From Syntrophus sp. (in: bacteria) (lineage in GTDB: Bacteria; Desulfobacterota; Syntrophia; Syntrophales; UBA8958): a stretch of 33,884 nt of DNA. The stretch covers positions 1-33,884 of the forward strand of contig JANXZC010000182.1 in assembly GCA_025355725.1 (NCBI GenBank), read 5' to 3'. Of the stretch, positions 26,847 to 33,634 are shown piece after piece (within the stretch, counting starts at the first letter, position 1; the number at the start of each line of letters is the position of its first letter). Position numbers and translations under genes: made by a program. The notes beneath the pieces were generated by a model that had not been told where the DNA came from, did no database searches, and saw only the letters and a list, made by a program, of their open reading frames with translations.

Positions 26847-26890
26847 AAAAACAAAAAAGCCACGGGGGAACTACCTTTCCACCCATGGCT
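26847..26890 (-). terminator. attenuator terminator in the aroF leader
   Basis: In the transcript AGCCATGGG (26890-26882) pairs with CCCGTGGCT (26866-26858), nine pairs with one G-U. The 15-base loop is followed by TTTTTTGTTTTT. It sits between the aromatic-rich leader peptide stop (26914-26912) and aroF, the expected place for a transcription attenuator. Confidence 0.75.
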
Positions 26891-26911
26891 CGTTTTTTTA
26901 TTTTTTTGGTT

Positions 26912-26998
26912 TTACTTTTCCCTGAGCGATAGGCAGTCCGGTGCGCCGAAATAATAATACCAAAAATAAAAGCTGTTTCGCGCAGTCTTACTACCCAT
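26912..26998 (-). CDS. aromatic-rich leader peptide of the aromatic operon attenuator
   Basis: An ATG at 26998 opens a 28-codon frame ending in TAA at 26912. Codons 10-17 (26971-26948) read Phe-Tyr-Phe-Trp-Tyr-Tyr-Tyr-Phe, eight aromatic residues in a row, covering all three end products of the pathway encoded downstream. An AAGGAG lies 15 bases before the ATG, longer than ideal; an in-frame TGA closes the frame 9 bases upstream, so this ATG is the only standard start. The frame is followed by a terminator (26847-26890) and then aroF. By analogy to trp and phe leaders, stalling at aromatic codons should favour readthrough. No convincing promoter is visible in the roughly 200 bases upstream (a lone TTGACT is at 27067-27062). 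Confidence 0.85.
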   Translation of the reverse strand: MGSKTARNSFYFWYYYFGAPDCLSLREK

Positions 26999-27175
26999 CC
27001 TGTTGCTTCACTACTCCTTGCCGCAATTTATGAGGGTGTAGTAGTTCATAGTTTATTGAAGAAGTCAACAATAATTTTCCAGATGATTTTTCTATCCCGA
27101 CTATTTCCGCACCGCCGATTCAGGCTTTAATTGAAAAAATATGGATGGTTCTACGGTTACACTGGCGCTTTTGTA

Positions 27176-27204
27176 TTGATCATATTCTGGTTAAGTGGTA
27201 GAAT
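27176..27204 (+). promoter_or_regulatory. sigma70-type promoter for the 27246-29240 gene group
   Basis: TTGATC (27176-27181), a 17-base spacer and TAGAAT (27199-27204): a 4/6 -35 and a 5/6 -10 at ideal spacing, 41 bases before the first ATG. The region 26999-27175 between this promoter and the leader peptide shows no gene I can support. Confidence 0.55.
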
Positions 27205-27245
27205 CCCTTACGTGAATTTAGACTTGGGAATTATAAGCTCCAGAT

Positions 27246-27635
27246 ATGCAGGAAAAAACATTTGATGAAATTCTGAAGGAGGAATTCCTCAAGGAAAGGG
27301 CCGTCGTCTTGGGACGGACCGGCGAAAGCGTAGCAAGAGCCGTAGCCAAACTTCAGCGGATGGCGCAGGTTATTGAGGAAAATCATCAGCATATGATAAG
27401 CCTTGAGCGACGGTTGTGCGGGGAAGACGACCATAATCACCTCAAAAAGGCGAAAGAAAAGGCCCTCAAGGACATTAACAAGATGATTCTTCAATACAAT
27501 CGCCTCTGCGACCATGCCCAGTTACGGTATTATTATCTGATCGTTACCCGGGAGGCCATGGGTTTAAGAAGTCAGCACCGTATGGAGGAATTTTACCGTA
27601 TTCCTCCGAAAAAGAAACAGCTCCCAGGGGGATAG
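27246..27635 (+). CDS. small soluble protein of unknown function
   Basis: The 129-residue protein is highly charged and predicted almost wholly helical, with a coiled-coil-like stretch around 30-90 (heptad-like QRMAQVIEENHQHMISLERRL and KKAKEKALKDINKMILQYNRL). It has no signal peptide or membrane segment. I do not recognise the family. It precedes pcm by 6 bases, a position held by surE in many proteobacteria, but it has no resemblance to SurE. The ATG has no clear ribosome-binding site. Codon usage and the promoter upstream support a real gene. Confidence 0.75.
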   Translation: MQEKTFDEILKEEFLKERAVVLGRTGESVARAVAKLQRMAQVIEENHQHMISLERRLCGEDDHNHLKKAKEKALKDINKMILQYNRLCDHAQLRYYYLIVTREAMGLRSQHRMEEFYRIPPKKKQLPGG

Positions 27636-27641
27636 GTAATA

Positions 27642-28295
27642 ATGGATCGCTTCCAGAAACAGAGAAAAAAAATGGTGGATACCCAGATCCGGGCTCGGGG
27701 AGTTACTGACGAACGAGTGCTCAAGGTCATGGAAAAGATCCATCGACACCTTTTCGTTGATGAGGGCCTCATCGATCAGGCCTATAACGACAATCCCCTG
27801 CCCATAGGTGATCGCCAGACCATATCTCAGCCCTATATCGTTGCCCTCATGACGGTGGCCCTGAACCTGACGGGAAAGGAAAAGGTGCTGGAAATCGGCA
27901 CCGGCTCGGGCTATCAGACCGCCATTTTAGCGGAACTGGCCGAGCGGGTCTTTTCCATCGAAAGGATAGCATCGCTGGCGGCGGGGGCAAGAAAAAGTTT
28001 GGATTTCCTGAATTATTTTAATGTGGCTATCCGGGTAGGCGACGGCACTTATGGCTGGCGTGAGGAGTCGCCCTTCGACGGGATTATCATTACCGCCGGG
28101 GCGCCGAAGGTTCCCAGGATCCTTCTGGAACAACTTGCCATCGGCGGTCGGCTGGTAATTCCCACCGGCAGCCGCGTCAGCCAGGAACTGTTAAGAATTA
28201 CGCGTCTCTCCGAAGATATTAATGAAATAAAGACCGAGGCTATGTGTGGATGCCGCTTTGTCGATCTTATTGGTGATCATGGCTGGAACGCCTGA
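27642..28295 (+). CDS. pcm: protein-L-isoaspartate O-methyltransferase
   Basis: Pcm repairs isoaspartyl residues in aged proteins by SAM-dependent methylation. The 217 residues are of normal length. Family motifs are VPRH-like HRHLFVDEG, the substrate loop DRQTISQPYIVA (about 57-68) and the SAM-binding VLEIGTGSGYQTAIL (about 82-96), followed by DGIIITAGAP. It lies between the small helical protein and an NlpD-like gene; the pcm-nlpD order is shared with E. coli. Confidence 0.95.
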   Translation: MDRFQKQRKKMVDTQIRARGVTDERVLKVMEKIHRHLFVDEGLIDQAYNDNPLPIGDRQTISQPYIVALMTVALNLTGKEKVLEIGTGSGYQTAILAELAERVFSIERIASLAAGARKSLDFLNYFNVAIRVGDGTYGWREESPFDGIIITAGAPKVPRILLEQLAIGGRLVIPTGSRVSQELLRITRLSEDINEIKTEAMCGCRFVDLIGDHGWNA

Positions 28296-28343
28296 ACCGC
28301 AGCCTTTCCCGTTGTTTTTCAAGATATTATATTCTTTTTTTAT

Positions 28344-29240
28344 ATGAGACACAGAATTCTGTTTTTAGCCATCCTATGCCTTTTTATCATTGCCTGCGCC
28401 AGTCAGCAGAGTAATACATACAAGACCAAAGGGGTATATCACAGCGTAAAAAAAGGTGAAACCATATCGGATATTGCCCGCGCCTATAACACTAACCCCG
28501 GGAAGCTTGCCGAGATCAACCATATCAAAAGCCCGGGCCGTCTGGAAGAAAACAGCGTGGTTTTTATTCCTGATGCCGTTTCGGTCCTGGATATTGAAAA
28601 ACCTAAAAAATCAGGAACGAAGAATTCCCAGACCCAAGGCGTTCAAAAAAAAGCGGAGACAGGAAAGAAAGCTCCCCCCCCAAGCCGGCAACAGGATATC
28701 AAGCCAGGGGATCAGGGAAAAAATCTCGCTGCCGCCTCAGGCCCGGAGGTAAAGAAGCCGACCAGGGAAAGGACAGGGGGGACGGAAAAAGAGAAGCCAA
28801 AAGACGTCCCGACGTCACAAACGCCGCTGCTGCCGCAAGAGCCGCCACCCGGCGTTAATTCTGCCGCGAAGGGGTCATTCGCGTGGCCGGTGCGAGGCCG
28901 TGTGACTGCCAATTACGGACGCCAACCCAATGGAATGGTAAATAATCATATCCGCATCACGGCCCGTGATCATGCTCCCGTTGTCGCTGCGGCCACGGGA
29001 ACAGTCATCTTTTCGGCGCCCTTGAGGGACTTTGGGGAAACAATTATCATCAAGCATGACAACCAATTTGCTACCGTTTATTCCAACTTGGGAAACAGAT
29101 CGGTTAAAGCGGACAGTCGGATAAAAAAGAGTGAAATCATTGGTCTGGCGGGAAAATCTGAAAAAAAGGGAGAAGGATATATTGATTTTGAAATCCGCCA
29201 GAACAACAAGGCTAGAAATCCCCTTTTATTTCTTCCTTGA
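28344..29240 (+). CDS. NlpD/EnvC-like LysM lipoprotein with degenerate LytM (M23) domain
   Basis: The 298-residue protein starts with a lipoprotein signal, LFIIAC with Cys18. It continues with a LysM peptidoglycan-binding domain (about 31-76, YHSVKKGETISDIARAYNTNPGKLAEINHI), a Lys/Pro-rich linker (about 85-175) and a LytM fold (about 178-298). The zinc-binding residues of active M23 enzymes are not intact: the usual HLHFE near the C terminus is YIDFE. It is therefore probably a non-catalytic activator of an amidase in cell division, as for E. coli NlpD. The ATG has no Shine-Dalgarno, only a U-rich run. The signal peptide nevertheless fits this start. Confidence 0.88.
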   Translation: MRHRILFLAILCLFIIACASQQSNTYKTKGVYHSVKKGETISDIARAYNTNPGKLAEINHIKSPGRLEENSVVFIPDAVSVLDIEKPKKSGTKNSQTQGVQKKAETGKKAPPPSRQQDIKPGDQGKNLAAASGPEVKKPTRERTGGTEKEKPKDVPTSQTPLLPQEPPPGVNSAAKGSFAWPVRGRVTANYGRQPNGMVNNHIRITARDHAPVVAAATGTVIFSAPLRDFGETIIIKHDNQFATVYSNLGNRSVKADSRIKKSEIIGLAGKSEKKGEGYIDFEIRQNNKARNPLLFLP

Positions 29241-29264
29241 ATATAAGGCTATGCATGATTACAT

Positions 29265-29288
29265 TACGGCTTCTATAAAAAGTTAGGA
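29265..29288 (+). repeat. possible solo terminal repeat of the palindromic element
   Basis: ACGGCTTCTATAAAAAGTTA in the nlpD-radical SAM spacer resembles the terminal repeat ACGGCTTCGTAAAAAGTCCG of the elements at 8108 and 32913, with one inserted base and a few changes. No matching right end follows, so it is at most a remnant. Confidence 0.3.
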
Positions 29289-29301
29289 AATATAAAAATT
29301 T

Positions 29302-30450
29302 ATGGGATTGTCTTTTGAACAGGGCCCCATCCGGCCGCCAAGTGAAGCAAAGAGCCTGCTGATTAGGGTAACCCGTAATTGCCCATGGAATAAATGCGCC
29401 TTTTGCCGGACCTACCAGAAAAAAAAGTTTGAGCTCCGCTCCGTTGAGGAAGTCAAAGAGGATATCCGGCAGGCCAGAGCCATCGCCGATGACATAAAGG
29501 CTTTGTCATGGAAATACGGTGGCACCGGGGAGGTGACGGATTCTCTTGTCCGCCTTATTTTCAATGAAGGTAGTGGCTATAACGACAGCTACCGGTCTGT
29601 CTGTGCCTGGTTGCATTGGGGAGGGGAATCAGTTTTTCTCCAGGACGCCAACTCCCTGATTCTGAAAACGGACGATCTGGCTGAAATCATTTCATTTCTC
29701 AAGGACCAGTTTCCTTATGTACAACGAATTACTTCCTACTGCCGATCGAAAACGGCCGCCAGGAAAACGGTAGGGGAATTAAAGAGACTCCATGAAGCAG
29801 GTTTGTCGAGAATACACATCGGCCTGGAGAGTGGTTACGACCCGCTGCTGGAATTCATTGACAAGGGAGTCACGGCAGCCGATCACATCGAGGGAGGCAA
29901 ACGGATTGTTGCCGCAGGCATTTCCCTTTGTGCCTATGTTATCCCCGGCTTAGGGGGCGACCGTTGGTCCAGAGAACATGCCATTGCCACGGCAGAGGTC
30001 ATCAATGCCATCAATCCTGATTACGTACGGCTGCGCTCACTGCAAGTCGTAAAAGGAACGGGACTTTATGAACTGATGCAGAACGGTAAGTTCTCCCCTG
30101 CGGATGATGAACATACAGTAAAAGAAATCCGCCTTTTTATCGAACATCTCGAGGGAATACAAACAACCCTTGTCAGTGACCATATTCTTAATCTTCTTGA
30201 AGAGCTGGAGGGAAAGCTGCCCGAGGAAAAGGAAAGACTTCTATCTGTCATCGACCAGTACTTTTCCCTTCCTCAGGAGGATAGAATGATCTTTCGGTTG
30301 GGGAGGAGACAGGGAATCTACCGGCAATTATCCGATCTCGACGACGGCCTTATGTATCAACGGCTGAAAGCAGTCATTGATGAATACATTGAAGGTGGTT
30401 CCGAAAGATTCGATGAAGACCTGAAACGGTTAATGCATCAATATATATGA
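29302..30450 (+). CDS. radical SAM protein with a CX4CX2C cluster motif
   Basis: The 382-residue protein is a radical SAM enzyme of unknown substrate. The iron-sulfur cysteines are Cys27, Cys32 and Cys35 in RNCPWNKCAFC, a CX4CX2C spacing instead of the standard CX3CX2C. Further radical SAM features are the glycine-rich GLESGYDPLLEFIDKG (SAM-binding region) and AYVIPGLGGDRW. The C-terminal third (about 270-382) is charged and helical. The ATG has an AGGA 12-15 bases upstream. No partner gene indicates a pathway. I know the NCPWNxCxFC pattern from a group of uncharacterised bacterial radical SAM proteins. Confidence 0.87.
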   Translation: MGLSFEQGPIRPPSEAKSLLIRVTRNCPWNKCAFCRTYQKKKFELRSVEEVKEDIRQARAIADDIKALSWKYGGTGEVTDSLVRLIFNEGSGYNDSYRSVCAWLHWGGESVFLQDANSLILKTDDLAEIISFLKDQFPYVQRITSYCRSKTAARKTVGELKRLHEAGLSRIHIGLESGYDPLLEFIDKGVTAADHIEGGKRIVAAGISLCAYVIPGLGGDRWSREHAIATAEVINAINPDYVRLRSLQVVKGTGLYELMQNGKFSPADDEHTVKEIRLFIEHLEGIQTTLVSDHILNLLEELEGKLPEEKERLLSVIDQYFSLPQEDRMIFRLGRRQGIYRQLSDLDDGLMYQRLKAVIDEYIEGGSERFDEDLKRLMHQYI

Positions 30451-30457
30451 TGATGTA

Positions 30458-30486
30458 TTGACTATTTCGAAAGAGTATGTTAACAT
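30458..30486 (+). promoter_or_regulatory. sigma70-type promoter for the CarD-like gene
   Basis: TTGACT (30458-30463), a 17-base spacer and TAACAT (30481-30486) lie 7 bases after the radical SAM stop codon. They would start transcription near 30493, about 25 bases before the chosen CarD start. This supports starting that gene at 30518 and not at the upstream in-frame TTG. Confidence 0.55.
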
Positions 30487-30517
30487 GCTGAATTCAAAAT
30501 ATATTAGGTGGTGTAAG

Positions 30518-31003
30518 ATGTTTAAGATAGGCGATATGGCAGTTTACCCCGCGCAGGGCGTCGGGGTTATTGAAGACATTGAGAACCGTGAGGTCATGGG
30601 GACCAAGCAGGCATTTTACATCCTGAAGATCATGGGAAACGGCATGAAGATCATGATTCCCACAAAAAGCGCGAAGTCTGTGGGTCTTCGCGAAGTTATC
30701 TCTGAAAAAGAGATTTCCAAAGTATATGATATCCTTAAAAATAAAGACGTTACGATCGACAAGCAGACCTGGAATAAGCGTTATCGGGAATATCTCGAAA
30801 AGATCAAGACCGGGTCTGTTTACGAGATAGCCAGGGTACTCCGGGATCTGCTGATCTTGAAGAATGACAAGAACCTGTCCTTTGGAGAGCGCAAGATGAT
30901 GGATACGGCAAAGAACCTGTTGGTTAAGGAAATTTCCGTGGCAACGAAGTCGGACGAAACCAAAATTGAAGAGGATCTGAGAACGATCTTCACAATTCAG
31001 TAA
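30518..31003 (+). CDS. CarD/CdnL-family RNA polymerase-binding transcription regulator
   Basis: CarD proteins bind the RNA polymerase beta subunit and stabilise open complexes, notably at rRNA promoters. From ATG 30518 the protein has 161 residues: an N-terminal RNA polymerase-interacting domain (about 1-60, MFKIGDMAVYPAQGVGVIEDIE...MIPTKSA) and a helical C-terminal domain (about 65-160). The ATG has AGGTGG 6 bases upstream; the frame is open back to 30458, but that part contains the promoter. It heads the block leading to ispD-ispF-gltX. Confidence 0.92.
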   Translation: MFKIGDMAVYPAQGVGVIEDIENREVMGTKQAFYILKIMGNGMKIMIPTKSAKSVGLREVISEKEISKVYDILKNKDVTIDKQTWNKRYREYLEKIKTGSVYEIARVLRDLLILKNDKNLSFGERKMMDTAKNLLVKEISVATKSDETKIEEDLRTIFTIQ

Positions 31004-31036
31004 GCTGAATCAACAGGCTGCGAGCAATTTATCATG

Positions 31037-31076
31037 GGAAAGTAAAGAACCTGTATTGATGGGGTTCCTGCTTTCC
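31037..31076 (+). other. imperfect hairpin in the carD-yacL spacer
   Basis: GGAAAG (31037-31042) with GAACC (31047-31051) pair with GGTTC (31063-31067) and CTTTCC (31071-31076) around a small internal loop. There is no following T-run, so I do not call it a terminator. It could be a processing or partial-stop structure between the two genes. Confidence 0.35.
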
Positions 31077-31123
31077 GTAAAGCAATTAAAAAGAAATCAA
31101 CGAAGAAAGGAGGTGAAAAACAA

Positions 31124-32152
31124 ATGATTATCAGAATGATACTTATTGCTGCCTGTTCTATCAGCGGTTTTTTCATTGCCTACCTGACTTATCCCCCCAA
31201 CCAGTGGTGGGCGTGGCCCGTGGGATTCATTATCGGGTTATTGATCGCTTTCTTCGTCATCAAGATGGAGCAGGATATTAGAAAGATCTCCCTAAGGATT
31301 ATCCTTGGGGGAGTTGTGGGCATGATAGTTGGTCTTATCATAGCTTTTCTTCTTGCCTATGGTCTAAATTTTGTAAGTAATATCAAACAAAATCAGGAAG
31401 TCGTTCCCTGGATATACGCTCTCCTGACGGGAATCATGGGATACCTCGGATTGGTTCTCGGATCGAAAAAAATAGAGGAATTCAATATATTCGGTTTTGG
31501 ACAAGCCAAAGAGCCTGACGAAGCCAGAGTTCTCGACACCAGTGTCATTATAGACGGCCGGATTGCCGACGTCTGTGATACGGGTTTTATCGAGGGGACG
31601 CTTGTGGTTCCCAGATTTGTCCTTGACGAGTTGCAGTATATCGCTGATTCCTCTGATTCCCTGAAACGTTCCCGGGGCAGGCGCGGGCTTGATATCTTGA
31701 ACCGAATGCAGAAAATGGCGGGAATAACGATCGAAATAGGAGAACAGGACTTCCCCAAGATCAAAGGGGTTGATGCGAAACTCGTGGCGTTGGCCAGAAA
31801 GACCAATGCCAAGATCCTCACCAATGATTTCAACCTGAACAAGGTAGCGGAATTACAAGGCATAAAGATCCTCAACGTGAATGAACTTGCCAATGCCCTG
31901 AAACCGGTGGTCCTGCCCGGTGAGACCATGACGGTCAAGATCATCAAGGAGGGCAAGGAACCTGGACAAGGGGTGGCCTATCTTGATGACGGCACAATGA
32001 TCATTGTTGACAACGCGCAGAAATTTCAAAGTTCCGTGGTGGATGTGCTGGTTACCAGTGTTCTTCAGACTACGGCGGGACGCATGATCTTTTCCGAGAT
32101 GAAATCCCTGGCCGTTGACAAGAAGCCCTTTGCCTTGTCATCCAAATCATAA
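31124..32152 (+). CDS. PIN-TRAM domain membrane protein (YacL-like)
   Basis: The 342-residue protein has four membrane segments (about 2-22, 30-47, 58-80, 93-113). A PIN nuclease domain follows (about 134-250; acidic residues Asp138 in VLDTSVIIDGR and Asp144, and TNDFNLNKVAE), then a TRAM nucleic-acid-binding domain (about 275-335). This is the layout of Bacillus YacL, whose role is not settled; an RNase or RNA-binding function at the membrane is inferred. The ribosome-binding site AAAGGAGGTGA is near perfect. The gene order yacL-ispD-ispF-gltX matches that of Firmicutes. Confidence 0.92.
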   Translation: MIIRMILIAACSISGFFIAYLTYPPNQWWAWPVGFIIGLLIAFFVIKMEQDIRKISLRIILGGVVGMIVGLIIAFLLAYGLNFVSNIKQNQEVVPWIYALLTGIMGYLGLVLGSKKIEEFNIFGFGQAKEPDEARVLDTSVIIDGRIADVCDTGFIEGTLVVPRFVLDELQYIADSSDSLKRSRGRRGLDILNRMQKMAGITIEIGEQDFPKIKGVDAKLVALARKTNAKILTNDFNLNKVAELQGIKILNVNELANALKPVVLPGETMTVKIIKEGKEPGQGVAYLDDGTMIIVDNAQKFQSSVVDVLVTSVLQTTAGRMIFSEMKSLAVDKKPFALSSKS

Positions 32153-32161
32153 ATACTTTCC

Positions 32162-32200
32162 AGGGCCCGGATGAGATAAAAGCATCCGGGCTCTCTTTTT
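32162..32200 (+). terminator. intrinsic terminator after the PIN-TRAM gene
   Basis: AGGGCCCGGATG (32162-32173) and CATCCGGGCTCT (32183-32194) form a 12-position stem with one mismatch and a 9-base loop, followed by CTTTTTATT. It lies 10 bases after the stop codon and only 7 bases before the ispD ATG. Confidence 0.8.
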
Positions 32201-32206
32201 ATTACC

Positions 32207-32914
32207 ATGACGAATGGGAAGATGAAGATTACGGCCGTAATCCCAGCCGGCGGGTCCGGCAGGCGCATGCAGAGCGGCGAGGCAAAACAGTATCTGCTCC
32301 TGCGGGGCATCCCACTGCTTGTTCACACCCTTCGTGCTTTCCAGGAGTCACCGGTTATTGGGGATATTGTCCTCGTAGTTCCCGCCGCCGATGTGGACAG
32401 GATTCAATCTGACATTGTCGATGCCTTTGCCATGACCAAGATCCGCCGGGTAGTTGCCGGCGGCAAGGAAAGACAGGATTCCGTCCGGAATGGGATCGCA
32501 GTATTGTCGGCAGATTGTGCGATCGTCATTATTCACGACGCAGCCCGGCCTTTTGTATCACCCGCCTTGATCGAAAAAGCGGCGAACGGAGCGATGCAAG
32601 AAGGGGCCGTGGCCGTTGGCGTTCGGGTAAGGGACACGGTCAAGCAGTGTGAAGGGGAAGGAAGGGTAATAGAAACCCTTGATCGTGAACAGATCTGGAT
32701 GGCCCAAACGCCCCAGGCATTCAGGCGGGCGACAATCGTGGCCGCTCATCAAAAGGCACAGGAAGACAACTTTTACGGCACCGATGACGCCGTGCTGGTG
32801 GAAAGAATGGGGATACCAGTGAGGATGATCGAGGGTATTCCCGATAATATCAAGATCACCACAACAGAGGACTTGGCTTGGGCAGAGTATCGGCTCTCAA
32901 CAAGGAAACTTTAA
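32207..32914 (+). CDS. ispD: 2-C-methyl-D-erythritol 4-phosphate cytidylyltransferase
   Basis: IspD couples MEP to CTP in the non-mevalonate isoprenoid pathway. In 235 residues I see the CTP-binding loop AVIPAGGSGRRM with the lysine in AKQYL, ERQDSVRNG, HDAARPFV (about 107-114), and TPQAFR. The first ATG (32207) lies just after a terminator and has no ribosome-binding site; an ATG at 32222 (MKITAVIPAGG) resembles the family start and is also possible. How it is transcribed past the terminator is unclear; no promoter is visible. The stop codon overlaps the start of the second palindromic element. Confidence 0.94.
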   Translation: MTNGKMKITAVIPAGGSGRRMQSGEAKQYLLLRGIPLLVHTLRAFQESPVIGDIVLVVPAADVDRIQSDIVDAFAMTKIRRVVAGGKERQDSVRNGIAVLSADCAIVIIHDAARPFVSPALIEKAANGAMQEGAVAVGVRVRDTVKQCEGEGRVIETLDREQIWMAQTPQAFRRATIVAAHQKAQEDNFYGTDDAVLVERMGIPVRMIEGIPDNIKITTTEDLAWAEYRLSTRKL

Positions 32915-33132
32915 CGGCTTCGCAAAAAGTCCGGATGCTGCGTTGCGCTGCATCCTTCGTTACTGTGGCGTACGCCAAGTACGCCTCATTCCTCATGCTC
33001 CGGGAGCGCATTCCGGAGACCTGCCCAAGCAGGACGACGGGGCGCTTTTAGAAAACAATGAGTCCTTGCCGGTGCGCGGCACCAGTCAAGCACATTGCGC
33101 GCCTTGCCTGCGGATCTTTTTACGAAGCCGTC
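32913..33132. mobile_element. palindromic MITE-like repeat, copy 2 with internal insertion (220 bp)
   Basis: The ends match those of the element at 8108-8232: left AACGGCTTCGCAAAAAG... (32913-32934), right end (33111-33132) reading GACGGCTTCGTAAAAAG... on the other strand. The internal hairpin GGCGTAC/GTACGCC is kept although neighbouring bases differ. Relative to copy 1 there are about 95 extra bases near 33001-33095, with two small inverted repeats (CTCCGG/CCGGAG and GGTGC/GCACC). It fills the spacer between ispD and ispF and has no credible gene. Confidence 0.8.
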
Positions 33133-33148
33133 GATTAGGAAGGAAATG

Positions 33149-33634
33149 ATGGAAAAGCAAGGAAGAGTTGGCATTGGATACGACAGTCACAGATGGTCCG
33201 AAGGTCGTTCCCTTGTGCTTGGCGGTGTAAATATCCCTCATCGACAGGGCCTTTGGGGGCATTCCGACGCCGACGCCCTGATCCATGCCATCTGCGATGC
33301 CATTCTTGGGGCTGTCGGGGAAGGCGACATCGGCGCCCATTTCCCGGATCATGATCCTGCTTTTAAAGACATCTCCAGTCTCCTGCTGCTCGGCCGGGTA
33401 AGGGAAATAATGTACAGCAAAGGATACCGGGTTGCCAACATAGATGCTACGGTGATCCTGGAACAACCGAAGTTACGGCCCTACATCTCCGAAATGATTC
33501 AGAACATTGCCGCAGAGCTTGTCTTGGCCCCGGAAAGGGTCAGCGTCAAGGCCAAGACCAATGAGGGGATGGGATTCGTGGGGCGGGGGGAAGGCATCGC
33601 CGCCATGGCGATAGCCATGGTCGAAACCATTTAG
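33149..33634 (+). CDS. ispF: 2-C-methyl-D-erythritol 2,4-cyclodiphosphate synthase
   Basis: IspF forms the cyclic diphosphate from CDP-ME 2-phosphate in the MEP pathway. Starting at ATG 33149 it has 161 residues, with metal ligands in GIGYDSHRW (Asp and His) and GHSDADALIHAICDAILGA, then FPDHDPAFKD, and AKTNEGMGFVGRGEGIAAMA at the C terminus. AGGAAGGA is 4 bases before this ATG; the adjacent ATG at 33146 is equally in frame. The longer open frame to 33095 lies inside the repeat element and is an artefact of it. It pairs functionally with ispD upstream. Confidence 0.95.
   Translation: MEKQGRVGIGYDSHRWSEGRSLVLGGVNIPHRQGLWGHSDADALIHAICDAILGAVGEGDIGAHFPDHDPAFKDISSLLLLGRVREIMYSKGYRVANIDATVILEQPKLRPYISEMIQNIAAELVLAPERVSVKAKTNEGMGFVGRGEGIAAMAIAMVETI

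Noticed and set aside
26794-26886. A 30-codon frame (26886-26794) running through the attenuator hairpins, containing PPWLFCFCK and ending 3 bases before aroF
   Set aside because: Its aromatic codons come from the terminator U-tract, it begins inside a stem, and it has no ribosome-binding site. The upstream ORF at 26998 is a far better leader peptide.
25888-26925. 345-codon open frame antisense to aroF and its leader
   Set aside because: It is the mirror of a clearly identified DAHP synthase. Its end runs through the terminator hairpins and no ribosome-binding site is present.
33095-33148. Upstream extension of ispF
   Set aside because: It is translated from the palindromic element. The ATG at 33149 has AGGAAGGA and gives the normal IspF length.
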